Assembly: GCA_009778785.1 (NCBI GenBank)
Contig: WRFN01000002.1
Coordinates: 186,001 to 250,000 of the forward strand
DNA: 64,000 bases
Source: Betaproteobacteria bacterium
GTDB lineage: Bacteria > Pseudomonadota > Gammaproteobacteria > Burkholderiales > Casimicrobiaceae
Direction: 5' to 3'
The notes beneath the pieces were generated by a model that had not been told where the DNA came from, searched no databases, and saw nothing but the letters and a program-made list of their open reading frames with translations. Below are positions 26,252 through 36,543 of the stretch, in pieces. Each line of letters opens with the position of its first letter. The stretch's first letter is position 1. A program made the position numbers and the translations under genes.

Positions 26252-29116
26252 CTACCAGCCTTCGACCAGTTTGATTTCATCTTCGGTCAAGCCATACAGA
26301 TCATAAACCAGGTTATCTATCTGGCGGTCAAGGGCGACGCATTTGCGCTTGGCAAGTTCGGCGGCGTGACCAACAGAGGCAGCTTCTTGTTTTTTAGCGG
26401 TCAACATTTGTTCAACCAGTTTGACAATGCCGTCGTGGCGAGATTTGCCGTCAGGGTTTGACAAGTCAATACATGGAATTGGCAATTTGTCTGTCGAGGT
26501 GGAATCAAAGTGCATCGTGCGAATCGCCCGCCCATAGACAAAGCGGTACATGTACCAGCTTATCAGTTTCGAGTTGATGATACCGAGCAGGTATTTGTTT
26601 GATGGCTGTCCGGTACTGTTTATTTGATTAACCGTGTCGAGCAATATACAACGCGCGTCGTCAACGGACGCCAATGCTGCAATGATCTTGATATGTTCGA
26701 CGGGATTGGCAATGTGAGCAACAATGTTTTGAACAAGTACTGAGCCAGCTCTTATCAATCCATTTTCAGGGACTTGAATTCCCGTCCGTAAAGTCAACGA
26801 TGATGAACGTAAGCTGTAGCGCTCGATGTGCCTGCCCCCAAGCACACGACGACCACGCCCGTTTTCAACAAGGTCTCCCTGCAACATCGCGCCGCGCGTA
26901 TTCGTTGTGGCATTTCCCAAGCTCAAAGAGGAGGTGGCGATTTTCCGCCCAAGATGTAATTCTGCGCCATTGATGCCGTTGAGCCAGAATCCGAACAAGC
27001 GGATTGCGATTTCTGGAATCGTTGTTGCATCAATGAACGCCTCACCATCACGTCGCATCGAAAGGTAGCCAGAGCCAATATCGATTTCGTTATTAAAGAC
27101 ACAGATCGACTGCTCCAATTTCACTTCTTTCCACGCCTTGCCGACATCGACCACGATTTGCAAGGCGTGTTGTGTACGAGCGCGCAAAGTTGCCCATGAG
27201 GATGAATAGGTGATCGGTTTTGGTAAGATCATGCCTATCCGGGCTTTTTTTCTTGACAGCCCGAAAGCAACTGAAAGCATCAGCGCCGCTGTGTCAGTGG
27301 TGCCAAGAGCATGGCGAGTCAACAATAACCGACGCTCAAAAGGTTGAAGTTCTGCACCGTAGGGAGGGTTCCCCACAATGGCGTCAAACCCGCCCGTGTG
27401 TGTTATCTCTGGAAACGCATCCTGAAAATTCAACGGGTTCAAACGCAGTTCGTCCTCCGTGTTTAAACCTGTCATTCCTACTAAGTCCCAGTCGATCAAA
27501 CTGTTTCCGCAAACGATGTTATTGTTCAAATCCGGCAACAGTTTTTTCATGTTTGCGTCACGCGAAAACTCCATCCGGTATTGATGCGCGCTGGCAGCGC
27601 GCTCATCTTCAAGCAATTTGAGAAACAAAGAAAGCTGCGCGACTTCCACAGCTTGCCTGTCCAAGTCCACACCGTAGAGGTTGGCTTGCAAAATGTTGCG
27701 ACGTTGCGCGAGTGATAATCTCCAGTGGCCTTCATCGGTTTTGATGCAACCATCTTTCTTCGCTTGCCTGTCGCGCCCGGACTGGTTGTACCAGTCAGCA
27801 TGGTAGCGCAGCAATTCATCATAGACGCCAAGCAGGAAACTACCGGAACCGCAGGCAATGTCTGCGAAGTGCATTTTGGCAATCTCGGCCGGCGTTTTGT
27901 CGGCGATGAGGCTGCCGACGGTTTGCGCCACAATGTAGCGCACAATGTATTCGGGGGTATAGTAAACGCCGCCGGCCTTGCGAACTTCCGGCTTTACCTC
28001 GACCTTGGCTTGTTTTTCAGTAGCGCGGATAACGCTACCGAGAAAACGCTCGTAGATGCTGCCCAGAATATGGATGGGAATGGCGTCAAAGTTGTAGGGG
28101 CTGTTTTCAGCGGCAAGACGTTCACAGATGTCGCCAAAAACATCCTCATCAACTTCAAAATTCTTGTCGTCAAGCTTCGACAAAGGTTTGAAGACGCTAC
28201 CGTTGTAGATGTTGTCGAGGCGATGGCTGGCAACTTGAAAATCAGCCCACGCATTCTGACTCTTGCCGAGATTCGACACACTGATTTCGACTTCGATTTG
28301 CTTGTCTTCGAGAAAGCGCATGAAAACCAAACGGTCGATGGTGCGCTGCACCAATGCCGTCAGCGTTGACGAATCCAGCGACAGGTCTGCCTTCTTGAAA
28401 GCTTTGGCCAGCGTTTCACGATAGTCTGTCAGTTCCAGCAAAAAGCTTTCATCAACGGGCTGATACCCACCCTTGAACAATCCGCGTTGTCTGGCGCCGC
28501 CTTTGGGTTTTGGAAGTTCTTCGATGCGCCGCTGCCAAGAGCCGTCGGCATGCGCTTCACGCGAGAAAAGCCAATAAAACTCGGCGAATTTTCCCGCATC
28601 AAGAAAATCGTTGTAATGCCAACTTTTATAAACTTGCCGCAAGGCGCTGTCCGGATGCGGAAGGCGGCGACAATCCAGCACAATGACTTTTTCAAAGTTC
28701 GTGAGGACGGCAAGCGGCGTTCCTGAGCTATGTCCGTAGCGCAACGTCTGGAAAAACGAATCGACGTTGTTGGAGAGATCAATGCTCGGCTTCTTCGCCT
28801 CGACATAAAAGCGCACATCCCGAAAATTAGGCGCCAGAGAAAAAGCGTAATCGGCGCGTTTTTGGGCGCGAGCATCTGCGACGATGAGACTCTTTTCGAC
28901 CTTGACTTCCTGCTCGTAGGGATTGCGCTGGCTCTCATGGTCAACGTCCCACCCAAGCGCTTTTAACAGCGGATCAATGAAGTCTTTGCGGGCTTCGGCT
29001 TCCTGATACGTCGATAGCAGGTATTTTGTCTTGGCGTAAAGGCTGAAATTTTCTATCAGACCACAAACTCTAGCGTGAGCTTCCGCAAACGCAGTGGGCT
29101 TGTGTGCGTCAGGCAT
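26252..29116 (-). CDS. Type IIG-like restriction-modification enzyme (single-chain nuclease/methyltransferase)
   Basis: 954 residues from the ATG at 29116; a TTG two codons earlier is possible. The N-terminus has a PD-(D/E)xK-like nuclease: FIDPLLKALGWDVD, then Asp89 in KRADYAF and EAK at 106-108 in FYVEAKKP. The methyltransferase domain starts near 385 (GGVYYTPEYIVRYIV), with AdoMet motif I DIACGSGSF (419-427) and catalytic motif NPPY (583-586), typical of N6-adenine methylation. The remaining ~350 residues should hold the target-recognition domain. This is the Eco57I-like plan, in which one protein cuts and methylates. No separate specificity gene is near. It sits between tRNA-Ser and lysC, probably as an acquired insertion. 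The recognition site cannot be read from the sequence. Confidence 0.88.
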   Translation of the reverse strand: MPDAHKPTAFAEAHARVCGLIENFSLYAKTKYLLSTYQEAEARKDFIDPLLKALGWDVDHESQRNPYEQEVKVEKSLIVADARAQKRADYAFSLAPNFRDVRFYVEAKKPSIDLSNNVDSFFQTLRYGHSSGTPLAVLTNFEKVIVLDCRRLPHPDSALRQVYKSWHYNDFLDAGKFAEFYWLFSREAHADGSWQRRIEELPKPKGGARQRGLFKGGYQPVDESFLLELTDYRETLAKAFKKADLSLDSSTLTALVQRTIDRLVFMRFLEDKQIEVEISVSNLGKSQNAWADFQVASHRLDNIYNGSVFKPLSKLDDKNFEVDEDVFGDICERLAAENSPYNFDAIPIHILGSIYERFLGSVIRATEKQAKVEVKPEVRKAGGVYYTPEYIVRYIVAQTVGSLIADKTPAEIAKMHFADIACGSGSFLLGVYDELLRYHADWYNQSGRDRQAKKDGCIKTDEGHWRLSLAQRRNILQANLYGVDLDRQAVEVAQLSLFLKLLEDERAASAHQYRMEFSRDANMKKLLPDLNNNIVCGNSLIDWDLVGMTGLNTEDELRLNPLNFQDAFPEITHTGGFDAIVGNPPYGAELQPFERRLLLTRHALGTTDTAALMLSVAFGLSRKKARIGMILPKPITYSSSWATLRARTQHALQIVVDVGKAWKEVKLEQSICVFNNEIDIGSGYLSMRRDGEAFIDATTIPEIAIRLFGFWLNGINGAELHLGRKIATSSLSLGNATTNTRGAMLQGDLVENGRGRRVLGGRHIERYSLRSSSLTLRTGIQVPENGLIRAGSVLVQNIVAHIANPVEHIKIIAALASVDDARCILLDTVNQINSTGQPSNKYLLGIINSKLISWYMYRFVYGRAIRTMHFDSTSTDKLPIPCIDLSNPDGKSRHDGIVKLVEQMLTAKKQEAASVGHAAELAKRKCVALDRQIDNLVYDLYGLTEDEIKLVEGW

Positions 29117-29162
29117 TTTCAAGCGCCATCCCGCCGTTCATCAAGTAAAGCGTCGCCCAACC

Positions 29163-30404
29163 TCACGCCGCTTTATCGAGATCAAACGCCTTGTGCAGTA
29201 TCCGCACCGCCAGTTCGAGGTATTTTTCTTCGATGACCACGGAAATCTTGATTTCCGAGGTTGAGATCATCAAGATGTTGATGCCCTCGGCAGCCAGCGT
29301 TCTGAACATTTTCGAGGCAATGCCCGCATGGGTGCGCATGCCGATACCCACCAGCGATACTTTGCAAATGTTTTTGTCGCCGAGGATGGCGCGCGCCTTG
29401 AATTTTCCGGCGTCGTGTTCGCGGTTGAGAACGGCAAGCGCTTTGTCCAGTTCGGTATTGTTGACGGTAAATGAGAAATCGGTGTGTCCGGATTCGCCGA
29501 TGTTTTGCACGATCATATCAACGTCGATGTTGGCGTCGGCCACCGGCCCCAGCAGCGCATGAGCGATACCGGGGCGATCTTCGACGCCCATGATGGATAC
29601 TTTGGCTTCATCGCGCGCGTAAGCGATTCCCGAGATGATGGGGTCTTCCATGACTTGATTCTCCTCGTAGGTGATAAGCGTGCCGGGGGCGTTCGACTCG
29701 GGGTCGTCGAGCGATGAGAGCACGCGCAATTTCACTTTGTATTTTCCGGCAAATTCGACAGAGCGAATCTGCAAAACCTTGGATCCCAGGCTCGCCATTT
29801 CGAGCATTTCTTCAAAGGTGACGGTATCGAGCCGACGCGCTTCGGAGACGATGCGAGGATCGGTGGTATAGACGCCATCGACGTCGGTGTAGATCTGGCA
29901 CTCGTCGGCTTTCAGCGCCGCCGCCAGCGCCACGGCGGAAGTATCGGAACCGCCGCGCCCGAGCGTGGTGATGTTGCCGTTTTTGTCCATGCCCTGAAAA
30001 CCGGCGACGACGACGATCACGCCTTTGCTCAGTTCGCGGTCGATGTTGCTGCAATCGATGCCGAGAATACGCGCTTTGGTGTAAGCGTCGTCGGTATGAA
30101 TCCACACTTGCCCGCCGGTGAAGCTTTTCGCTTTCAGCCCCATTTCCTGCAACGCAATCGACAGGAGGCCGATGGTCACTTGTTCGCCGGTCGAGGCGAC
30201 GACATCGAGTTCGCGCGGATCGGGGTGGCTGGACAATTCTCTGGCCAATCCCAACAACCGGTTGGTTTCACCGGACATCGCGGAAAGCACGACGACCAGC
30301 CGGTTTCCTTGTCGGGCATGATAGGCCACGCGACGGGCGACGTTGCGGATACGCTCGATCGAGCCTACCGAACTGCCGCCGTATTTCTGGACGATTAACG
30401 CCAT
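29163..30404 (-). CDS. lysC: Aspartate kinase
   Basis: 413 residues. The kinase domain begins [20 protein letters not shown] and contains [20 protein letters not shown]; two C-terminal ACT domains follow ([20 protein letters not shown] and [19 protein letters not shown]). It phosphorylates aspartate, the first step to lysine, threonine and methionine, and is usually feedback-inhibited through the ACT domains. Length and order fit the monofunctional class. It is 59 bp after fabF on the same strand, a common link in betaproteobacteria being with tilS or tRNA-Ser instead; here the restriction gene intervenes. Confidence 0.96.
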   Translation of the reverse strand: MALIVQKYGGSSVGSIERIRNVARRVAYHARQGNRLVVVLSAMSGETNRLLGLARELSSHPDPRELDVVASTGEQVTIGLLSIALQEMGLKAKSFTGGQVWIHTDDAYTKARILGIDCSNIDRELSKGVIVVVAGFQGMDKNGNITTLGRGGSDTSAVALAAALKADECQIYTDVDGVYTTDPRIVSEARRLDTVTFEEMLEMASLGSKVLQIRSVEFAGKYKVKLRVLSSLDDPESNAPGTLITYEENQVMEDPIISGIAYARDEAKVSIMGVEDRPGIAHALLGPVADANIDVDMIVQNIGESGHTDFSFTVNNTELDKALAVLNREHDAGKFKARAILGDKNICKVSLVGIGMRTHAGIASKMFRTLAAEGINILMISTSEIKISVVIEEKYLELAVRILHKAFDLDKAA

Positions 30405-30463
30405 GATCGAATCACTTGGTTGAAAAAGGGGAATCGTTCTTCGCGCTCATCATTGACACCGCG

Positions 30464-31702
30464 TCAAAACGATTTGAAGATCAGTGTAGCATTGGTTCCG
30501 CCAAAACCAAACGAATTGGACATGGCGGCATGCAACGACATTTGGCGCGCAACATTCGGCACGAAATCAAGCGCGCACTCCGGATCAGGATCGGTCAGAT
30601 TGATCGTCGGCGGCGCGATCTGGTCGCGCAAGGCCAGAATGGTGAAGACCGCTTCAATGCCTCCCGCTGCCCCCAGCAAATGGCCGGTCATGGATTTGGT
30701 CGAACTGACGGCCAGTTTTTTCGCGTGCGCGCCGAAGGCGGCTTCGACGGCGCGACATTCGGCCAGATCGCCCAGCGGCGTCGAAGTGCCGTGCGCGTTG
30801 ATGTAGCCAATGTCTTCGCGGTTGAGCTTGGCGTTTTTGAGCGCCACCAGCATGCTGCGACGAGCGCCGTCGCCGTCTTCCGGCGGCGCGGTGATGTGAT
30901 GCGCGTCGGAACTCATGCCGTAGCCCGCCAGTTCGCAATAGATGCGCGCGCCGCGCGCCTTGGCGTGTTCCAGTTCTTCCAGCACCAGCATTCCGGCGCC
31001 CTCGCCCAGCACGAAGCCGTCGCGCCCTTTGTCCCACGGGCGGCTTGCCGCCTGCGGATCGTCGTTGCGGATGGACAGCGCCCGCATCGCGCAGAAACCG
31101 CCGACGCCCAATTCGCTGACGGTGGATTCCGCCCCGCCGGCAATCATCAGATCAGCGTCGCCGTATTCGATCAGCCGCGCCGCTTCGCCGATGCTGTGGT
31201 TGGCGCTCGAACAAGCCGTCACCGTTGACAGGTTCGGCCCTTTGTAGCCGAACTCGATCGACACCAGTCCCGAAGCCATGTTGATGATCGAGCCGGGAAC
31301 GAAAAACGGCGTTACCTTGCGAACACCGCCGCTCAAAAAAGCATCGACAGTTTTTTCGATGTACGGCAGCCCGCCGATGCCGGCGCCGATACAAACCCCG
31401 ACGCGCTCTTTGTCGATCTTGTCATTATCCAGCCCGGCATCGCGCACGGCGTCGATGGCCGTCGCCAACGCGTAATGAACGAAGGTGTCGTAGCGCCGCG
31501 CTTCTTTGGGCGGCAAATACTGCTCTACGTTGAAGCCTTTGACCTCACCGGCAATGCGCGAGGGAAAAGTGGAAACGTCGAACCGGCTGATCGGGACGAT
31601 GCCGGAGTGTCCGGCAATGATGTTGTTCCAAGCCGTTTCCAGCCCTATTCCTACCGGAGAAATGATCCCCATTCCGGTCACGACGACGCGACGGTGTGAC
31701 AT
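30464..31702 (-). CDS. fabF: 3-oxoacyl-[acyl-carrier-protein] synthase II
   Basis: 412 residues from the ATG at 31702 with AGGA seven bases upstream; an in-frame TTG two codons before is less likely. The active site Cys164 (TACSSANHSIG), His304 (NAHGTSTPLGD), Lys336 and His341 (STKSMTGHLLGAAGG) are all present. KAS II elongates acyl-ACP with malonyl-ACP and makes cis-vaccenate precursors. It follows acpP as usual, with two stable hairpins in the 133-bp gap. Confidence 0.97.
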   Translation of the reverse strand: MSHRRVVVTGMGIISPVGIGLETAWNNIIAGHSGIVPISRFDVSTFPSRIAGEVKGFNVEQYLPPKEARRYDTFVHYALATAIDAVRDAGLDNDKIDKERVGVCIGAGIGGLPYIEKTVDAFLSGGVRKVTPFFVPGSIINMASGLVSIEFGYKGPNLSTVTACSSANHSIGEAARLIEYGDADLMIAGGAESTVSELGVGGFCAMRALSIRNDDPQAASRPWDKGRDGFVLGEGAGMLVLEELEHAKARGARIYCELAGYGMSSDAHHITAPPEDGDGARRSMLVALKNAKLNREDIGYINAHGTSTPLGDLAECRAVEAAFGAHAKKLAVSSTKSMTGHLLGAAGGIEAVFTILALRDQIAPPTINLTDPDPECALDFVPNVARQMSLHAAMSNSFGFGGTNATLIFKSF

Positions 31703-31786
31703 GTACAAATCCTTTTGAAATCAAACGAAAGCCGCGTCCACGTCCTGCTTGACGGCAGACGAAGAACGCGGCCCGAAAATACCATC

Positions 31787-31823
31787 CTCCGCAAGCGCGG
31801 AGCGCCATCTGCTCCGAGGAGCA
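31787..31823 (-). promoter_or_regulatory. Paired hairpins between acpP and fabF
   Basis: CTCCGC-AAGC-GCGGAG (31787-31802) and TGCTCC-GA-GGAGCA (31810-31823) lie just after the acpP stop. They lack a strong T-run on the minus strand, so they may protect the abundant acpP message or reduce read-through into fabF. Confidence 0.5.
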
Positions 31824-31835
31824 GCGGCCACGCCG

Positions 31836-32075
31836 TTATTGCTTCAGATGGGCGCTGATGTAATCGACAGCCTGTTGAACCGTCGTGATCTTTTCGGCAT
31901 CCTCATCGGGGATTTCCGTTTCAAACTCTTCTTCAAGCGCCATCACCAGCTCGACGACCGCCAGCGAATCCGCGCCCAAATCTTCCGTAAACGACGATTC
32001 GTTTTTGATATCGGCTTCTTTGACATCAAGTTGCTCGGCGACGATTTTTTTCACACGTTGCTCAATGTTGTTCAT
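31836..32075 (-). CDS. acpP: Acyl carrier protein
   Basis: 79 residues, acidic. Ser37 in [12 protein letters not shown] is the phosphopantetheine attachment site. It carries growing acyl chains through fatty-acid synthesis and supplies them to PlsX and lipid A enzymes. The ATG at 32075 is preceded by GAGAGGG. It stands apart from fabG by 198 bp and has an extended -10 of its own at 32109-32114, so its high expression probably does not depend only on the upstream operon promoter. Confidence 0.98.
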   Translation of the reverse strand: MNNIEQRVKKIVAEQLDVKEADIKNESSFTEDLGADSLAVVELVMALEEEFETEIPDEDAEKITTVQQAVDYISAHLKQ

Positions 32076-32108
32076 TGATTCGACCCTCTCGGGAATAAGA
32101 AAATGTAA

Positions 32109-32117
32109 ATTTTACCA
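32109..32117 (-). promoter_or_regulatory. Candidate acpP promoter (extended -10)
   Basis: The minus strand reads TGGTAAAAT, an extended -10 (TGn plus TAAAAT) about 35 bases before the acpP start. No good -35 is present, which extended -10 promoters tolerate. Confidence 0.45.
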
Positions 32118-32273
32118 GACCCTTTCGGATTTCGCGGTCAGTTTTTTTCTAACCCTGCCGTGCCCTCCGATCAGACCCCCCACTACCGACTTCTTGCTAT
32201 CTTATCGCAAACCATCATCTTTCAACGTGCGACAAAATTCTCTATCTACTGCTATTGTAAACCTTTTCCAGTC

Positions 32274-33029
32274 TCACGCCATATACATTCCGCCATTGAC
32301 GTGAAGCGTCACGCCGGTTACGTAACCGGCGCGCGGGCTGGCCAAAAACTCAACGGCATGAGCAATATCGCCCACCTCGCCCAAGCGTCCCGCCGGCACC
32401 GCTTTCAGTAGCGCTTCTCTTTGCGCTTCCGGCAGCGATTGCGTCATGTCGGTATCGATGAAACCGGGCGCCACGCAGTTGACGGTGATACCGCGACTGC
32501 CGACTTCCTGCGCCAGCGATTTGGAAAAGCCGATCAGCGCCGCTTTTGCCGCTGCGTAATTGGCTTGTCCGGCGTTGCCCATCGAGCCGACCACCGAGCC
32601 GATCTGGATGATACGCCCAAAACGCGCTTTCATCATCCCGCGCAAAACGGCACGCGACAACCGGAACACCGCCTTCAGATTGGTGTCCATGATCGCGTCC
32701 CATTCCTCGTCCTTCATCCGCATCAGCAGATTGTCGCGGGTGATTCCGGCGTTGTTGACCAGAATCGATGGCGATCCGCCGCACACTTTCTCAAATTCGC
32801 CCAGCACTCGCGCGATACCGGCTTCGTCTTTAACGTCCAACGCCATACCGACACCGCTATGACCGCCCTCTTTCAGATACGCGCTGATGGTCGCCGCGCC
32901 TTCCTCGCTGGTTGCCGTGCCGACCACGGCAGCGCCCGCCGCCGCCAGTTCCAGCGCAATGGCGCGACCGATACCGCGCGTCGCGCCGGTCACCAGCGCG
33001 CGCTGTCCTGTCAATTCCTGTGATTGCAA
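32274..33029 (-). CDS. fabG: 3-oxoacyl-[acyl-carrier-protein] reductase
   Basis: 251 residues. The NADP-binding TGATRGIG (14-21), NNAG (92-95) and the catalytic set Asn117, Ser145, Tyr158, Lys162 are present. It reduces 3-oxoacyl-ACP with NADPH. The start appears to be TTG at 33029: AGGAG lies seven bases upstream and no in-frame ATG exists near. An out-of-frame ATG five bases before it would give only a seven-residue peptide, so this TTG decides the start. Fifteen bases downstream of fabD, in the fab operon. Confidence 0.95.
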   Translation of the reverse strand: MQSQELTGQRALVTGATRGIGRAIALELAAAGAAVVGTATSEEGAATISAYLKEGGHSGVGMALDVKDEAGIARVLGEFEKVCGGSPSILVNNAGITRDNLLMRMKDEEWDAIMDTNLKAVFRLSRAVLRGMMKARFGRIIQIGSVVGSMGNAGQANYAAAKAALIGFSKSLAQEVGSRGITVNCVAPGFIDTDMTQSLPEAQREALLKAVPAGRLGEVGDIAHAVEFLASPRAGYVTGVTLHVNGGMYMA

Positions 33030-33044
33030 TTCATCTCTCCTTGA

Positions 33045-33986
33045 TCACGCCGCGCCCGCCAGAGCTTCCTGCGCTTTGCCGATAGCTTCGCTGTCGGTCA
33101 GCGTCAAACTGGTAATGCCTTCCGTCGCCCGTTTGGTCAGCGCCGCCAGCACTTTGCCCGGCCCGCACTCAATGATGTGGGTCACGCCGCGCGCCTGCAT
33201 TTCCTGCAAGGTTTGCGTCCAGCGCACCGGTCTGGCCGCCTGCATCGCCAGCGCCTGCCTGATTGCGTCCGGCGTGTCGTGCTCGCGCACATCAACGTTG
33301 TGAATGAGCGCGATGTCCGGCGCGCGAAAAGGAACTTCGCGCAAGCGCTCCGCCAACCGCGTCGCCGCCGTTGCCAGCAACGAACTGTGAAACGGCGCCG
33401 ACACCGGAAGCAACACCGCCCGCTTGGCGCCGGCCTCTTTGGCCGCCGCCATCAATTGTTCGACCGCACCTTTGTGCCCGGCCACCACCACTTGGCCGGG
33501 TGAATTGAAGTTGACCGCTTCGACCATGCCGTCCGGCGCGCTTTGCGCCGCGCACAGCGCCGTCACCTGCGCGTCGTCCAGACCGAGAATCGCCGCCATC
33601 GCGCCGACGCCTTCCGGCACTGCTTCCTGCATCGCTTGTGCCCGAAAACGCACCAGCGGCACCGCGTCCGCCAGCGTCAGCGCGCCCGCCGCGACCAGCG
33701 CCGCGTACTCGCCCAAGCTGTGTCCGGCCACGAGGGTCGGCCGCAAAGCGCTCGTCTCGCACCAAGCGCGCCAGACAGCCACGTCTGCCGCCAGCATCAA
33801 CGGCTGCGTGTTCGTCGTCAACGCCAGCGCTTCTTCGGGGCCGCGCTCGGCCAGCGCCCACAAATCTTCGCCCAACACGGAGGAGGCTTCCTCGAAGGTT
33901 TGCCGCACGACGGGATGCGCGCCAAAACCGCCCATCATCCCAATGGATTGCGACCCTTGTCCCGGAAAAACAAACGCGATTTTCAT
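33045..33986 (-). CDS. fabD: Malonyl-CoA:ACP transacylase
   Basis: 313 residues. The N-terminal KIAFVFPGQGSQSIGMM, the nucleophile Ser90 in GHSLGE and the catalytic His200 in APFHS are all in place. It loads malonyl groups from CoA onto ACP for chain elongation. The ATG is preceded by GAGGAGGTC. It is 15 bases from both fabH (upstream) and fabG (downstream), so it is certainly part of the plsX-fabH-fabD-fabG transcript. Confidence 0.97.
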   Translation of the reverse strand: MKIAFVFPGQGSQSIGMMGGFGAHPVVRQTFEEASSVLGEDLWALAERGPEEALALTTNTQPLMLAADVAVWRAWCETSALRPTLVAGHSLGEYAALVAAGALTLADAVPLVRFRAQAMQEAVPEGVGAMAAILGLDDAQVTALCAAQSAPDGMVEAVNFNSPGQVVVAGHKGAVEQLMAAAKEAGAKRAVLLPVSAPFHSSLLATAATRLAERLREVPFRAPDIALIHNVDVREHDTPDAIRQALAMQAARPVRWTQTLQEMQARGVTHIIECGPGKVLAALTKRATEGITSLTLTDSEAIGKAQEALAGAA

Positions 33987-34001
33987 GTTGACCTCCTCTT
34001 G

Positions 34002-34964
34002 CTACCAGCGCACCAGACTCGCGCCCCAGGCGAAGCCGCCGCCGACCGCCGTCAGCGCCAGCAATTGCCCCGGCTTGAAGCAGCCGTTTCGCACGCCGTG
34101 ATCCATCGCCAGCGGAACTGACGCCGCCGAGGTATTGGCCTGCCCCGCCACGGTGCTGATGACTTTTTCCGGCGGCACGCCCAGCTTCTTCGCCGTCGCG
34201 TCCATGATTCGCGAGTTAGCCTGATGCGGCACCAGCCAGTCGATATCGGCAAGCTGCAAACCGTTGTGCTTCAACGCTTCTTCGGTGCTTTCGGCCAGCA
34301 CCCGCACCGCGAAGCGGAATACCGCGCCGCCGTCCATGTGAATGAAGGGAGAACCTTCGATCCGACCGTCCCGAATCTGCCCCGGCACGCTCAGAATGTG
34401 GCGATGCCGCCCATCCGAATGCAAATGCGTCGATAAAATGCCCGGCGTTTCCGACGCCTGCAGCACCAGCGCGCCGGCGCCGTCGCCGAACAAAACGCAA
34501 GTGCCGCGATCGTTCCAGTCGAGAATGCGGGTCATGGTTTCGGCACCGACCACCAGCGCGTTTTTCGCCATGCCGGAGGCGACCATCCGATCCGCCGTCG
34601 CCAGCGCAAAGATGTAACCGCTGCACACCGCCTGCACGTCGAACGCCGCGCCGTTATTGGTGATCCCCAGCTTCTCCTGCAAGATGCAGGCCGTCGAAGG
34701 GAACACCATGTCGGGCGTGGTCGTTGCCACCACGATCAAGTCGATGTCGTTCGGCGCCAGTCCGGCGCTCGCCAACGCCCGCTGCGAAGCGATCAACGCC
34801 AGATCGGAGGTGCTCTGTTCGGGCGCGGCAATGCAACGCTGCCCGATACCGGTGCGCGTCCTAATCCATTCGTCGTTGGTTTCAAGCGACTTCGACAAAT
34901 CGTCGTTGGTGACGATCTTTTCGGGCAAATAGCCGCCTGTCCCGATAATTCGGCTGTATTTCAT
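34002..34964 (-). CDS. fabH: 3-oxoacyl-[acyl-carrier-protein] synthase III
   Basis: 320 residues. The catalytic triad is Cys114 ([12 protein letters not shown]), His247 (VPHQAN) and Asn277 (ANTSAASVP). Most relatives have GNTSAAS at the last site; here Ala replaces Gly directly before the catalytic Asn. KAS III starts fatty-acid synthesis by joining acetyl-CoA and malonyl-ACP. It lies between plsX and fabD, the standard order. Confidence 0.97.
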   Translation of the reverse strand: MKYSRIIGTGGYLPEKIVTNDDLSKSLETNDEWIRTRTGIGQRCIAAPEQSTSDLALIASQRALASAGLAPNDIDLIVVATTTPDMVFPSTACILQEKLGITNNGAAFDVQAVCSGYIFALATADRMVASGMAKNALVVGAETMTRILDWNDRGTCVLFGDGAGALVLQASETPGILSTHLHSDGRHRHILSVPGQIRDGRIEGSPFIHMDGGAVFRFAVRVLAESTEEALKHNGLQLADIDWLVPHQANSRIMDATAKKLGVPPEKVISTVAGQANTSAASVPLAMDHGVRNGCFKPGQLLALTAVGGGFAWGASLVRW

Positions 34965-35012
34965 ACCATCCCGTCAGAAAAAGAGGTGGACGCAACACGC
35001 CGAACGCCCGAT

Positions 35013-36077
35013 TCAAGCGTCGGCACCCCGATCAGCCCGGTCGGCATCCAGCAAAGTGACTAAAGGCAACTTCGCCGATACCGCCTCGATACGTTGCGCG
35101 ATACGGTCTAGCATACCATGTGCCACTTCCTGATAGGCCTTGCGCAACGCAAATTCAAATGCCAACTCATCCGCCGAGCCGTGGCTCTTGATGACAACGC
35201 CGCGCAAACCAACCAGCGTAGCCCCGTTGAAACGGCGCGGATCGAGCCGCTTTTTGAAGGATTTCAATATCCGATAGGAAAACAGCGCGGCCAGCCGCGT
35301 GCGCCAGTTGCGCGTGTATTCGTCTTTCAGAAATTGATACAGCATCTGCACGAGCCCCTCGGAGGTTTTGAGCGCGACGTTGCCGACAAAGCCGTCGCAC
35401 ACCACCACATCGGTCGTGCCTTTGTAAATGTCGTTGCCCTCGACATTGCCGTAGAAATTCAGCCCCGAGTGCTTCAGCAATTCGGCGGCCTCTTTGACCA
35501 CCTCGTTGCCCTTGGTTTCTTCTTCGCCGATATTGAGCAAACCGATCGTCGGATTGTCGTTGCCTTCGATGGCCGTCGTCAGCGCGCTGCCCATGATTGC
35601 AAACTGCAACAACTGTTCGGGCGAACAATTCACGTTCGCGCCGAGATCGAGCACCGTTGAAACGCCGCGCGTATTCGGCAACTGCGTCGCAATCGCCGGA
35701 CGGTCGATCCCGCGCAAGGTTTTCAGAACGAATTTGCCGATGGCCATCAACGCGCCGGTATTTCCCGCCGACACGCACGCCTGCGCTTCGCCGTTCTTGA
35801 TCAAATCAATGGCGATTCGCATCGACGAATCTTTTTTGCGACGCAACGCATCAGCCGGCGGCTCGTCCATTTCGACGATCTCGGTGGCAACGCGCACCGC
35901 GATGCGGGGGCGCAAAGTCTTGTCCACCGTCGCCAACGCCGCCTCCAGCGGCTCGGCGCGTCCCACCATGATCACTTGTGCCTCAGGCGTCGCGGCCAGA
36001 AAATTTGAAACCGCGGGTACCGTTACCGATAAACCGTGGTCTCCCCCCATAGCATCTACCGCAATGGTCACACGCAT
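35013..36077 (-). CDS. plsX: Phosphate acyltransferase PlsX
   Basis: 354 residues from the ATG at 36077, with GGGG eight bases before; a GTG three codons upstream is possible. [15 protein letters not shown] and the segments [15 protein letters not shown] and [16 protein letters not shown] identify it. PlsX makes acyl-phosphate from acyl-ACP for PlsY, the first step of phospholipid synthesis. It links rpmF to the fab genes, though a 233-bp gap separates it from rpmF. Confidence 0.97.
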   Translation of the reverse strand: MRVTIAVDAMGGDHGLSVTVPAVSNFLAATPEAQVIMVGRAEPLEAALATVDKTLRPRIAVRVATEIVEMDEPPADALRRKKDSSMRIAIDLIKNGEAQACVSAGNTGALMAIGKFVLKTLRGIDRPAIATQLPNTRGVSTVLDLGANVNCSPEQLLQFAIMGSALTTAIEGNDNPTIGLLNIGEEETKGNEVVKEAAELLKHSGLNFYGNVEGNDIYKGTTDVVVCDGFVGNVALKTSEGLVQMLYQFLKDEYTRNWRTRLAALFSYRILKSFKKRLDPRRFNGATLVGLRGVVIKSHGSADELAFEFALRKAYQEVAHGMLDRIAQRIEAVSAKLPLVTLLDADRADRGADA

Positions 36078-36310
36078 ATTGATCACCCCAATAATGACTC
36101 AGGCACGACAACACTCCCTTTGTGCACCTTGAGCCTCCATGGTCTCGGTAATTCTAAAACCACCACGCTTGCCCTGCCTTCGGGCAAATTTTACGCGTTT
36201 TTCAATATTACACGGGTTTGCCATTAAAGTGAGAACAAGGCGCTAAACCGTAGACAATGCTGTAGCACGGCGGTAAAGCAACGAAGTTATCGCTTTAATC
36301 GGCGAAGCCG
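36078..36310. other. Gap between rpmF and plsX
   Basis: No gene. A hairpin TTGCCC/GGGCAA lies near 36170, and a GC-rich tract with several short inverted repeats (36213-36308) sits just after rpmF. It could contain an internal promoter for plsX-fab, but I could not fix one. Confidence 0.4.
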
Positions 36311-36493
36311 TTACTCGTCGGCCTTGGTCTTGACCACCTTCTTGCCACGGTAAAAACCGGTGGGCGTAATGTGATGACGGCGATGCGTCTCGCCGGTCAC
36401 CGGATCCGTCGATAACGGCGGATTGGTCAAAAAATCGTGCGCCCGGTGCATACCGCGCTTGGACGGCGATTTCTTATTCTGCTGAACTGCCAT
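36311..36493 (-). CDS. rpmF: 50S ribosomal protein L32
   Basis: 60 residues from the ATG at 36493 (GGAG six bases before). [20 protein letters not shown], then [17 protein letters not shown], is canonical L32. The usual zinc cysteines of the C- type are absent, as in proteobacterial L32. It sits between yceD and plsX, which is the standard coupling of ribosome and lipid synthesis genes. Confidence 0.98.
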   Translation of the reverse strand: MAVQQNKKSPSKRGMHRAHDFLTNPPLSTDPVTGETHRRHHITPTGFYRGKKVVKTKADE

Positions 36494-36543
36494 AACTTTC
36501 TCCTCAAACCAAAAAACAACACGCGCTAACGTGCCCAAATTTC

